Below, one piece after another: positions 54,648-64,000 of a stretch of 64,000 nt of DNA. The stretch's first letter is position 1; each line of letters starts with the position of its first letter. The DNA comes from Selaginella moellendorffii (taxonomy: Eukaryota; Streptophyta; Lycopodiopsida; Selaginellales; Selaginellaceae). The notes beneath the pieces are model-generated. The model was not told the DNA's origin and made no database searches. It was given only the letters and a program-made list of their open reading frames with translations. Location of the stretch: positions 1,058,499 to 1,122,498 of the forward strand of contig NW_003314323.1 in NCBI RefSeq assembly GCF_000143415.4, given 5' to 3'. Position numbers and translations under genes: made by a program.

Positions 54648-55253
54648 TTAGGATTGGGCGATGGCGTGATTGGCGAGAATTGTTGCAGCGAACGTGTTGA
54701 TTTCAAACCGAGTTTGAACTGTTGTTTTAGTGCTGAGCTGCTGACTTTGTCGGAGGGGTTGTTGAAAAATTGGTGGTGCGTTGTGAAGTTGTCCCTCGAC
54801 AAGTTGTCCAATACCGGGTAACAGAGTGATGGGTTCATCGTTGGTGTTGGTTTTGAGGATGTGCTTCGGTATTTGGAGTGGGCGCAGGAACTGGAATTGT
54901 GTCGGAATGCTAGGATTGCTGGGTCCACAATTGCACGGAAGATGGGTTTGTTTCGGTAGTGGTGTCGGTTTGTGTTGAGCGTGCTGGTTGATGTCTTGAG
55001 CTTGGAGTGGGTGGTCTTGTGCTCGGAGATGGAGTTTGCCAATGAAGCTGCTGAGGGCGTTCGCTGATGAAGGTGCTGGTAGATTGGAGTTTCTTGTCAA
55101 AGAGGGTTGTTGGTGTTCTCCGTCGGTGATTGGACTTGGAGATCTTGAGAGAGAGCTTTCAGGTTCTTCAAATATCTCCTCTAGAAAGTGTCTGTCTTTA
55201 CTGCATTGGGCAGCAACCGCTTGGACGCCGTTGATCCATGGTGGCAGTGGCAT
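54648..55253 (-). CDS. Element C first reading frame after the 5' leader, unrecognised
   Basis: A 201-codon frame starting MPLPPWINGVQAVAAQCSKD at 55,253, about 170 bp inside the 5' LTR. It is Pro/Gln/Ser-rich, without recognised motifs, and could be the start of gag before a frameshift. Confidence 0.4.
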   Translation of the reverse strand: MPLPPWINGVQAVAAQCSKDRHFLEEIFEEPESSLSRSPSPITDGEHQQPSLTRNSNLPAPSSANALSSFIGKLHLRAQDHPLQAQDINQHAQHKPTPLPKQTHLPCNCGPSNPSIPTQFQFLRPLQIPKHILKTNTNDEPITLLPGIGQLVEGQLHNAPPIFQQPLRQSQQLSTKTTVQTRFEINTFAATILANHAIAQS

Positions 55254-55419
55254 TTGCGTGTTGAATTTGGGCGAATGTACGAATTAGGGCATAATTTGGG
55301 CGAATTTGGGCGAGATGGGTAGATTTCTGGATCGTTCTTGCTATTTGTGCACAAAGAATGGAGAAAAAATGGAAGAATTTGTGAACCTGAAGGGGAATTC
55401 AGAAGCTGTGGTTGCCAAA

Positions 55420-55714
55420 TGAAGAGGTGTGAAAACTCCTCTTCACTGGAAATCTATTGTTAATAAGAAAACAAAAGAGAAAAGGGCCCAATCTCCAAGG
55501 GCAGAGAAGAAGCATGAGTAAAAGAATGTTGTGTATTGATAAGAAAAACGATGGAATGGAGATAGGGATCCACAATTCGGATTCCCCCCTTTGAAAGGCT
55601 AGCAGTTCTAACTGCTAGCATATACTATATGCTATGCATGATTTAATCTATGGCTCCGATGCAGCCCTAGGTTCAAAGTCGGAGTCCCCTGAACTTGGGT
55701 TTTTGGTTGATACA
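55420..55714 (-). repeat. Element C 5' LTR
   Basis: 295 bp with TG...CA ends. On the minus strand the next bases read TTTGGCAACCACAGC, the likely primer-binding site; the tRNA was not identified. Confidence 0.85.
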
Positions 55715-57236
55715 CTAGCCCCGAGAATGGCATCCATGCCATTCAACGTTTGCATTTGGTCCAAGTGCTCCATGTGTCTAGTCCCATGATCGACACCCCA
55801 AGGCACCACCAACATACCAACCCGTTACGCTAGGCCATGCTCAATCACCTTGGTCACATCGGTGGTCTAACACCACCTGCATTGCAATCCTGTCTTTCCA
55901 AGATTGGGCCATCTGTCCATGAGTGGTCATCCTAGATCCACTCCTTAACATCCTTAGAATGCCCACAGACATAAGGAATAGCTTTCCCCAATATCTCCTT
56001 TCTGGTTCCCACCAAGTCCCTCTTTGTCCTTGGCCGTGTTTGCCAACACCGCCACTGGATCAAGGCCCACAGGCCCGACCACTAAGTCCCACAGTCCTTT
56101 GGGACTTCCTCACCGCACGACTATATCCTTGGTCACTACACCAGAGGACTACTCCTCTTCCTTTCCATAGTCTGGGCCTTTGGGACAACATTTCGGAACA
56201 CCGTGGCCTTACGCAAGCCTCGTGGGTACTCTCCCCGCCTTCCGCCTTTGGGTGCTTTAGCCATGGGCTTAGAGTGAGGTTTCGTTGAGCCACGTCTGGT
56301 ATCCAAGTAGGTAGTGCCACCCACACTTGGATTGGGAGCATCGGCCAGTTGATCTTCAGGGGGAACTAAAGCCGACTCTTGAACACTTCACCAAGTTACC
56401 TCGTTTGTCGGTCTGTATTCACTCTAGTCTTGGACTTCCCAGTGGGCAGCTCATCACCCAACACTGGGTACAGCCTTCCTGGGCCAAACTAGCCTTTCCT
56501 GGCCAAACTGGCTCCACTGTAGTCTTCCCCCTTACTATATTTTTGGAGCTCACCAAACCCCCCAGGGTCTGGGAGACGAACGCTTTGGGCTTTCACCCTC
56601 TCGGGCTCGGGCTCAGGCGCGGTCTCGAGCCCGAGCGCGGGCTCGGGTGCGGTCTCAGGCTCGAGCGTAGGCGCGGGCGCGGTCCCGGTCCCGATCGCGG
56701 TCTCGGTCTCGGTCTCGGTCCTGGTCTCGGTCTCGGTCTCGGTCTTGGTCCCGGTCTCGGTCTCGACCTCGGACTCCATCTTGGACTTCGTCTCGGTCCA
56801 TCTTGGACTCCATCTCGGACTCCATCTCGGGTCCATCTCGGACTCCATCTCAGACTGCATCTCGGACTCCGTCTCGGTCCATCTCGGACTCCATCTCGGA
56901 CTCCGTCTCAGTCCATCTCGGACTCCATCTCAAACTCCATCTCAGACTCCATCTCAAACTCCGTCTCGGTCCATCTTGGACTCCATCTTGGACTCCATCT
57001 CGGACACTTCCATGTGTCATGTATTGGTCCTTTTGGGTCCCTTTTTAGAGCCTCGCTTATTGCTCGCTTCGTGCTCATTCCTCGAGCACTTTGTTGGGAG
57101 TTCCACTCCTGCTCTCAACCTTTTAAGGCGGAGCTTTAACTCCAAACGTGTTACGCTCGTTTGGCTTTCGCTTTAGCCACTACCACGTGACGCCCTTCCG
57201 GCTCCACTTTGGGGCCTAGGGATTTTGTGTCTCACA
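55715..57236 (-). repeat. Element B 5' LTR, outer fragment
   Basis: Resumes at the duplicated CTAGC and continues to TTTGTGTCTCACA, matching 29,855-31,181. It contains its own minisatellite at 56,600-57,005 (CTCGGG/CGGTCT hexamers, then CTCGGACTCCAT units). Confidence 0.88.
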
Positions 57237-60200
57237 CTTATGTCCATTTGGCTAAGTATAGGTGCTAAGCCCAATTTACTAACACTTGAACAAGAGGGGC
57301 TGATAAAGGAAACTAGCAATACCAACCTCTTGCCATCGTGACGGTAAATAAAGAGTGTCTGTAAGGACTGGCTGACAGGTAACTTTCGATACCCAAAGTT
57401 ACATTCGCGACACTCTCCCCCCCTAGGGAAGATCGACGTCCTCATCGATGCATACTCGAGTCTAGAATACTGCCAAGAAAACAACTCTAGAAAAAGTTCA
57501 CGGTACTCACACTATGTGAAAAATGCACCAAATGAATTAAGAGTCAACCTCTTTGTCTAATGCGGCTGCACTACCAGCTCAGACACCTTCCAGCCGTCAC
57601 CGACAAGGAAATGATCAATGGAGTTAGCCACCCTTGCTACTCTAGGTGTCACCCAAATTACAAAAGTGTGATATGCCCCTGCCTACAGGGACATAGAGAA
57701 AGAAGCCAGAGGCCCCAACCCTCTTGAGCAAAGAAACTAAACCTGTTGGTAAGATTTAGATAGACTACTGTAAACAGGTAGGTAGAGTTGTTTACATAGT
57801 CACACCCTTTTAAATAGAATAAGGAACATCAACAGAGAAGCGGGTTATGTGACCAATCAATAGCAGCTACTCTATGACTAAAGATTTCACCATACACACG
57901 AAGTGCCGAAGCCAGTCTGCCTATACTGGCCCAAACTTAAAGATTAATAGATGGACAATATCAAAGTCATAGAAAATGATATCTTAGAGTCATAATTATT
58001 AGTGAATAAATCTTAGATTATAACATAAAAGTATTCCAAGTAAGTTATCAGCCGATAAACGAGTACTATACCAGAGGAACCACCACGATCGCCATAATCG
58101 GTAAACACAGGATGCACCATCCAACAAAATTGAATAGTAAGTATATCATTAAGGAAACTCAATGATAAAACTTAACTACCAAAGATTGTAAACAGTATGC
58201 TACATTTAAAGAACTCAAAAAACATAAAGTATTATTGACTGGCAAGCAAGATGCTCGCGAATTTATCACCCAAAGAAAATAACATCCCAATCTATCAGAA
58301 TTACTTGAACAATAATTAACAGAGCAAAATGAATGTGGTAATACTAACAAACACTTATTCATGTTAATTATAGCACCAACCAATCTAAATACATCCTGAT
58401 CAACAATACTAAAGAACCAAAGTTGCTCAAACAAGTGTTAGCAACATCCTACTGATGTTTCAAACCCAAGAGACCAATCCAGAGCAAACCACAAAGAACA
58501 TGAAAAGCCATAAGCCATCAAATAGCATAATTAACTATTATAAAAGATCATCAATCATCCCATCAATGAAGAGATGCATAACTATCATTGAATAAAGAAT
58601 CCACCATCCCAAAGAATAGCGAATCATCAATATCAACAATAATCAAGCAAAACTCTTTTGACAAGGATAATCAATTACTCTAAATGATAGTTAATCATCA
58701 CCAATGATTGCTAGATGTAGAAGCCAATGTCAACATCGAAGCTAATAAACCAAAATGCCTTCCCCAACAACTTCTAACAAATGAAATAATGAACATAAAA
58801 CTCAAAGAACCAAAAGTTTGAAAAAGCCTATAACTAAATCTTTGTCTATAATGATCACAAGTCTTGCATTAAATAACTTCAATGTTAAAGAAGAAATCAT
58901 GGTACAACCCATAATATCCTCCTCAACACATCCATAAGCTAAACTTCATAATGCCAAAGCTAATGAAGAGCATGTCTACATCAATCCAAAAGTTAAGCAT
59001 AACAAAGTTATGTTAAACAAACGATCACCAAACGATCCTCCATGAATCCATCTATAGCAAGACGTAAGTCACTTCATAACAAACACAAGAAGAATCATCA
59101 ATGATCAATATATTCCAATTCAAATCCAATAAGGATTCAAACATTCTAACATCGATCACTAACTCTTCTGCTTGTAGAGTTAACATGGTCCATGACTAAA
59201 TCATTTTTCAAGGAAAAGCTCAAAGCTCAACCCCTACTAAACAATCTCGTCTAGAATACAATTAACTCAACTTGCTACTCAGTTCATTTGAACATCAATA
59301 CAGTTGCTAACTAGCAATTGTACAAATACTAATAACACAAAGCCATAGCCAAATCATCAACATTATCTTCATTGAGACTAATGGAACTCGACATCAATCT
59401 TTCGGAAAGACATTTCATTTCACTCGAATCTCAATATCAATAATATCAATGACAAGGGATCACTTAAATGCCATTAACACCATCACAAAGCTAAAAGAAA
59501 GCAAGAGTGAATCACCACTCAAAACTCTTTTGCAACTAAGCTAACCAAAGTCGAAGATACTTTAGTTAGTATCCGAGACAAGTTCTTCAATAATACTTAG
59601 CTATAGATAACACTTCATCAATGAGTGAATCACCACACCCAAGACTTAATGAAATCCAACACTACGAAATGGAGAGAAATGATTTACGTGTTTGATCCTT
59701 CATCTTTAACAACTCTCTTTTTGGTTTCATCTTTGATTAAACCTCAAACTTGCATTTGCACTGCCTTCAGTTCAATCAAAGAAAAGTTTATGACAGAGCA
59801 CGGCACTACTTGAACCAATAGACTAATCCCTATAGTCTTGATTGATCCACTTGTAACCATGCCTAGGAAGGATCCACTAGTGCTATGTTAAACAGCTACG
59901 GACTAGCTTATTTACCACTCATAGCAAACCCAGGAAAAGGTTTATTTAACCCACGGTACATGGAACAACTCATGGAACTACCGATAAGTTAACATTAATC
60001 CTGCCAACTCAAAGTGTAACCTTGAGTTGCTAATGTGCTTCACTCACGAGCCCAAGCATAAACTTGTGCAAATGAAACTTCCCAAATCCATCTTATGAGC
60101 CCAAGAGCAAGCTCATACAATGCAGTACAAAAAGGTAACCAAACTCCATACCTAAGGAACAATTGCGAAGTGTTTGCACCCAAATGTGTACCCACTCGGA

Positions 60201-60294
60201 TCATCGTTTTCATCTCTGTATATGCAACAAGACTAGTTGCCCAATCTCATTGGATAGTACTCACTGAGACTCATCCTCTAATACCAAATGTAGC
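57237..60294 (-). other. Element D internal region (5' part), non-coding
   Basis: AT-rich sequence with many AATCATCAA-type words and no frame beyond about 90 codons. The primer-site-like TTTGGTATTAGAG (minus strand, 60,294-60,282) is at the LTR border. I see no protein domain, so the element depended on others for transposition, if the assignment is right. Confidence 0.6.
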
Positions 60295-60833
60295 ACACGT
60301 GGCTTTTACCCTTTATCCTATGGTGATTTACCATAAGATAACACCACGAAGTGAAACCTAAACCCTTTATATGCCATGTGTCTTATGCCATGTGCTACAT
60401 GCCACATGTCCATAGGATAGTGGTGTGGAACCCAAGGTTCAGGGCCTTGGGCCACTGAACGAAGGAACAGTGCCAAACTCCCAAGCATGGATCTAAGAAG
60501 TGATGGAACCAGACCACGGAGCAACTCTTGAGCATACAGCCCAAGGAGCGAAGGAACAGGAGCCCAGAGCAACTGAAACAGTCCTAGAACAACCAGCATC
60601 CCAATGCCAGAACCAGCATGCAAAATGGAGCTAAACGGAGTCTAGCGCTATTTCGGCATACTAGTGGCCTAACATGAGGATATGGGTACTCCACCAGCTA
60701 GCATGGAATGGAACTTGGGCTTGGACTTAGGCCGGACGCAGAACAAGGACAGGCATGCAAGCGGGAGCTAGACTATGCCTCAGGTTGGTTGGCCATGCCC
60801 GATCTACCCACTATCCCTACATTTGGAACTACA
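60295..60833 (-). repeat. Element D 5' LTR
   Basis: Matches 28,567-29,121. Where the other copy has two CACGTG motifs, this one reads CATGTG and CACATG. Confidence 0.8.
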
Positions 60834-60839
60834 TTCAGA

Positions 60840-61870
60840 TGTCTTCATCCTTGCCTTCTAGCTTGCTAATTGTGTCTTTTGAGTCATCTCTTAGGTCAAG
60901 TTTCTCCCTAGTGAACTCCTCAAAATCTTGCCTAAACTCTTCTTCTCCTATAGCTCCCCTCTGTGCCTCTCGATAAGCCTTGTATTCTCTGGCACTAATG
61001 AACATTCATACTTGTTTCTTGAGCTTTGAGATTCTCATCTCCTACTGCAAAGCCTTTTTTTGTAGCTCCTTCTCTAAGGATCTAGCCAACTTGATTGCCT
61101 CAATTAGCTTCCCTACATTCATGACAATCTGAAGCTGCCATAAGCTCTTGCAATGTTTGGCTCTCCTTTAGGATTTGATTGTTCTTTTGAACCTTTGCCA
61201 GTTTGTTTTCATCCTGGGTGCTGAACTCTATAATCCATTGTTCAATTTATGATTTTTATTGTCCATATGCCTTCACCAAATGTTGCACAACCTCCAGTAG
61301 CTCCTAGTTCTTATCACAAAGCTGCTACAAATCAATGACTTGCTGCATGGTTTCTTTAGTGGCTAACTCTATTAGATCCCCCTGCATCTCTTGAATCATA
61401 GCAAGAGTCTTCTCTTGCAATTGGACTTGGGTTGCCATGAGCTGGTTCCATATACCCAAGGCAATGGCACATCTTCCCTATATCCCCAAATTGCTAGCTG
61501 AGGATGGAATGCTTCCATCCCTAAGTATGCTTGCAAAATTTGCTACAGAGTCACTTATGGAAGAAAGATTCTTGGCCCCTTGAATGTCACAACCATATGC
61601 TAGAGCCACTAATCTATGAGTCCACTCCAATCTAGCTTGATCTCAACTGCTAACAACCACTCAATCACATAGTAGCTCCAATGGTAGATCCTTATAATTG
61701 AAGCCTAACTTAGTGTTGTCATGCTAGAAGCATCCATACAAAAAATTGGTGATGGTATCTTGAATGGAAAGTGAACTATCACTTTCCTTCAGCCCTTGCT
61801 TATAGTCAATTGCTCTTTGTTGTGTCTTGCTCTTGATCTCCTCAACATCCATGGTCATCCCTTTTTTGAA
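60840..61870 (-). pseudogene. Coiled-coil 3' reading frame of element E
   Basis: One frame can be followed for about 340 codons if stops are read through. Clear segments are DVEEIKSKTQQRAIDYKQGL, WTHRLVALAYGCDIQGAKNL, MATQVQLQEKTLAMIQEMQG and KAYREAQRGAIGEEEF, with a heptad-like pattern in the second half. At least nine stops interrupt it. No known domain was recognised. Position after integrase suggests an extra, env-like or accessory frame. Confidence 0.5.
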
Positions 61871-62960
61871 AGATAATGATATCACTCACACTAAAAGCTC
61901 TAGTGTGAAAGAAATCTCCACACTAGGCACCTTTCCGAACTAAATCCTTCAATTCAGTCACTTCTGTATTGTAGCAATATCTTCTGACATAATGTCCCAC
62001 TTGCCCAGTAGTGCTTAGATGGCACAAACATTCTACAACACCACTACCTTCTCAACCTGTGTCTTGGAGCACCCTTGACCTGGAACAGGTTATCAATCGC
62101 AGTTGAATTTTCAGTCCAACCAATCTCCTATAGCACAAAGCCTTCACAATGTTCCTTATTGCCCACTAGGTAGACCTCAAGTGCCCACATTGCTTCCTCC
62201 TTTGTCATTGGCACACTCAGCTTGCCAATTTCTTCTTGAGTGATGTTGGATTTCAATCATGACTTCAATTGACTTCAATTGACTTCAATTGGATTTCAAT
62301 CCTGACTTCAATTGACTTCAATCCTGCCTCTCTTAGTTGGAGATGACTCTTTTGCATTCTTCCTAACTCCTATAGTCTTGCATCAATAGATTTCACTTGC
62401 TCTATAGTCACAGATTCTCACTTACTTTCTATAGGAGGATCTATTCCCTTCTTCTTAAGTGATGATAGCAAAGGGGGCAACAGCCCATCTTGGTTCTTGC
62501 CCATCACTCATCAAGATGTAAGCTGCCCAAGCTCCTCCTCCCTACTCCTCACCTTGCTGAGATACCCTAAGTGTGAGATACCCTTAGGCCATATTCTTCA
62601 TGCTGCTTAATTTGGGTTATCAATCTCCCAAGGTCCAATTTAGACCATTGCCTGGGACTTCATCATTTCTGCCTGCACCAAGATCCTTGAGAGGACTTTC
62701 ACCTGAATTAGATTCTTACAAAATTTCTAATCTAGGGAATCCAAAGTCACTTTCACTTTGTTTTCTTCCTTTTCTTTTTTCTCTCACTTGTCTTTTTTTT
62801 CTCTTTTTTTCTCTCTTTCTCTCTTTTGTCTTTTCCTTCACTCTCCCCCTTTGCATTTCCTTCCTTATTTTGCTTCCCCAAACCAAATTCAACCTCTTGA
62901 AACACAAATGAGTGGTGGCGCAAAATGAGCTTTAGAGGATTCCTTGGTAGTGCCTCCTAC
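61871..62960 (-). other. Element E, unassigned stretch
   Basis: This lies between the integrase remains and the coiled-coil frame. It holds a short array of TTGACTTCAA units at 62,249-62,325 and a 100-bp pyrimidine-rich tract (Lys/Arg/Glu-rich on the minus strand) at 62,750-62,850. No domain can be assigned. Confidence 0.45.
62249..62325 (+). repeat. TTGACTTCAA short tandem array
   Basis: ATTGACTTCA occurs four to five times in a row with one interruption (GGATTTCAATCC). Confidence 0.8.
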
Positions 62961-63960
62961 AAAATCAAGGTGTTAGGATGAGTCCTGCTCCACCCTACCA
63001 CTCTGTAAAGTCCTATGATATCCTATGCGAAGCTCCTCTTCCTGATGTTCATGTCTTGGGCATACACCACTTCATCCATGCCAAATGATGTTGGATTATG
63101 ATACCTCTAAACATACCTCTTAGCCTGGATTTGTTGGGTTGCTTCCATATTCCTTTGGCAAGTTGCCACATTGTCTTGGATCAACCTACTCCCATATGCC
63201 AAGTTGTTTTAGTCTAGATTTTCATTAATATTCCCTAGCCAAAGTTGTGCATCCGCTTTAGATTTCATAGGTAGAATCATGGGGTACCCAAGGAGAGCCT
63301 CTCATGGACTCATCCTGATGCTTTTTTGCCTAGTCAATCTGTATTCTAGCAAGCATTCTGGGATCATTTCCTCCTAGTTCTTAGCACCATTTCCCTATAT
63401 GTGTGACTTGATAGCTCTAATGAGTGTTCTGATGCCCTAGGTTAGTAGGCTGAAGTATTTCGGTGCTAGATCCCTCTTGACTTCAATTTGGCCTCAAACT
63501 CACCAATAAATTCTCAATTGTTGTCACTAGTACCCCATACTAGTAAACCATATCTTTAAAGAACCATTAGCTTACTTTAATGGCCTCCTTCAATTAGAGT
63601 GGAGCTGCCTTTACCCACTTTGTTAGCCAATTGATGGCCACTACTACATAGCTATTTCTAGTTGTTGATTCCTGGTACTTCATAAGATCTATATATACCA
63701 CTTTGAATGGCTTTGAAGGAATTTTCATCAATTTGAGTTCCACATCCTTCTTGATCCTAGCCAACTTCTAGTTTACACAAGGCTTGTAATGACAAACATA
63801 GGTGGTGACCATAAGGTTTCTAATGGTTAAGACTATCCTCCTTTGCTCAAGGTGCCCTTGCTGATAGATTTCCCAGATGATCCCCTCTTTGTCCTATGGC
63901 CTAGGAATCTCTTCTTTTCCTCAAGTCTACAGAACAGATGTTGAGTTTGTTGATCCCACT
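62960..63960 (-). pseudogene. Element E integrase, decayed
   Basis: On the minus strand: GHLEQRRIVLTIRNLM, YVCHYKPCVN (zinc-binding Cys pair), PFKVVYIDLMKYQESTTRNS with the likely first catalytic Asp, YVVVAINWLTKWVKAAPL, then in another frame EFIGEFEAKLKSRG and HRNTSAY, and further ECLLEYRLTRQKSIRMSP. This matches the gypsy integrase core. TAG and TAA stops and frameshifts occur every 20-40 codons. Confidence 0.75.
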
Positions 63961-64000
63961 AGTACTTAGTTGACTTCCTTTTTATCCTTCTTCATTCCAC

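Larger units (their letters stand above)
43142..55714 (-). mobile_element. Element C: Ty3/gypsy retrotransposon, minus strand, nested in the B LTR
   Basis: Flanked by CTAGC on both sides (43,137-43,141 and 55,715-55,719). The intact sister LTR at about 29,855 has a single CTAGC at this site. The 5' LTR is 55,420-55,714 (295 bp; TG...CA ends). Only the outer 71 bp of the 3' LTR remain (43,142-43,212), ending where hAT sequence starts. On the minus strand the order is gag, zinc knuckle, protease, reverse transcriptase, RNase H, integrase, then one or two further reading frames; this order defines Ty3/gypsy. Every protein has at least one stop or frameshift. Confidence 0.92.
29743..57236 (-). 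mobile_element. Element B: non-coding LTR retrotransposon (LARD-like), minus strand
   Basis: The 3' LTR is 29,743-31,181. The 5' LTR is 43,026-57,236, split by element C. Both sides carry the 5-bp duplication CTTAT (29,738-29,742 and 57,237-57,241). On the minus strand the 5' LTR is followed by ATTTGGTATCAGAGCTGTTC, a very good initiator-Met primer site (43,006-43,025). The 3' LTR is preceded by the polypurine tract GGGTGGTGGAGT. The internal part (31,182-31,588 and 39,390-43,025; about 4.0 kb) has only short frames and no gag-pol domains. Element A sits inside it. Confidence 0.9.
28567..60833 (-). mobile_element. Element D: outermost non-coding LTR retrotransposon (LARD-like), minus strand
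   Basis: Two direct repeats of about 540-555 bp bound the region: 28,567-29,121 (3' LTR) and 60,295-60,833 (5' LTR), with ends TGTAG...CTACA. On the minus strand the 5' LTR is followed by TTTGGTATTAGAG, close to the usual initiator-Met primer site TGGTATCAGAG. The 3' LTR is preceded by a G-rich polypurine run (29,121-29,151). Without the nested insertion the internal part is about 3.7 kb (29,122-29,742 and 57,237-60,294) and holds no gag or pol. The flanks TCATCC and TTCAG do not match, so no target duplication supports the borders. Confidence 0.72.
60834..64000 (-). mobile_element. Element E: strongly decayed Ty3/gypsy retrotransposon, minus strand, partial
   Basis: Integrase remains lie at the right (about 63,900-63,100) and a coiled-coil reading frame at the left (61,870-60,840), both on the minus strand. 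The order is therefore integrase followed by an extra 3' frame. Stop codons are very frequent and mostly TAG or TAA. The element runs off the window to the right, and its left side is cut by element D. Confidence 0.65.

Noticed and set aside
28561-60840. Target duplication for element D
   Set aside because: The flanks TCATCC and TTCAG do not match. A TCATCC word lies 10 bp further right, but using it would place the LTR end at a non-TG position.

Overview
The window looks like nuclear DNA of a land plant, most probably a lycophyte such as Selaginella. The reasons are very short spliceosomal introns (about 43-90 nt), an intronless PPR gene, an AMT2-type ammonium transporter, a thaumatin-like remnant, a TTTAGGG-type interstitial repeat and non-coding LTR elements of plant type. 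The species name is an inference; no search was run.

Positions 1-10.9 kb are a compact genic island: a broken thaumatin-like 3' end, an AMT2-like ammonium transporter (minus strand), a divergently arranged TruD/PUS7-type pseudouridine synthase with 20 exons, an intronless E-type PPR gene, and a 13-exon Xaa-Pro aminopeptidase P (minus strand). One intron of the PUS7-like gene is an AT-AC, U12-type intron.

Positions 11-16.6 kb hold a decayed pogo/CENP-B-like DNA transposon (minus) and a truncated Ty3/gypsy element (plus). From 16,581 to 26,920 lies what I read as the most novel object: a 10.34-kb DNA transposon with perfect 16-bp terminal inverted repeats and a TA target duplication. It carries two divergent multi-exon genes: a DUF7869-like putative DDE transposase, and an acidic protein fused to an FCP1/HAD phosphatase-like domain that looks captured from the host. 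At least 18 copies of a 22-bp palindrome lie inside it, in both coding and non-coding DNA; I saw none outside it.

Positions 28.6-60.8 kb are a stack of nested LTR elements reconstructed from LTR ends, primer sites and target duplications. A non-coding element D (28,567-60,833) contains a non-coding element B (29,743-57,236, duplication CTTAT). B contains a sibling in the opposite orientation, A (31,589-39,389, duplication TTCCC), and, inside one of its own LTRs, a protein-coding gypsy element C (43,142-55,714, duplication CTAGC). C in turn contains a broken hAT transposase. The LTRs of A and B hold expanded hexamer/dodecamer minisatellites that mimic long open reading frames on both strands. 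Positions 60.8-64 kb belong to a strongly decayed gypsy element (minus strand) with an integrase and a coiled-coil 3' reading frame.
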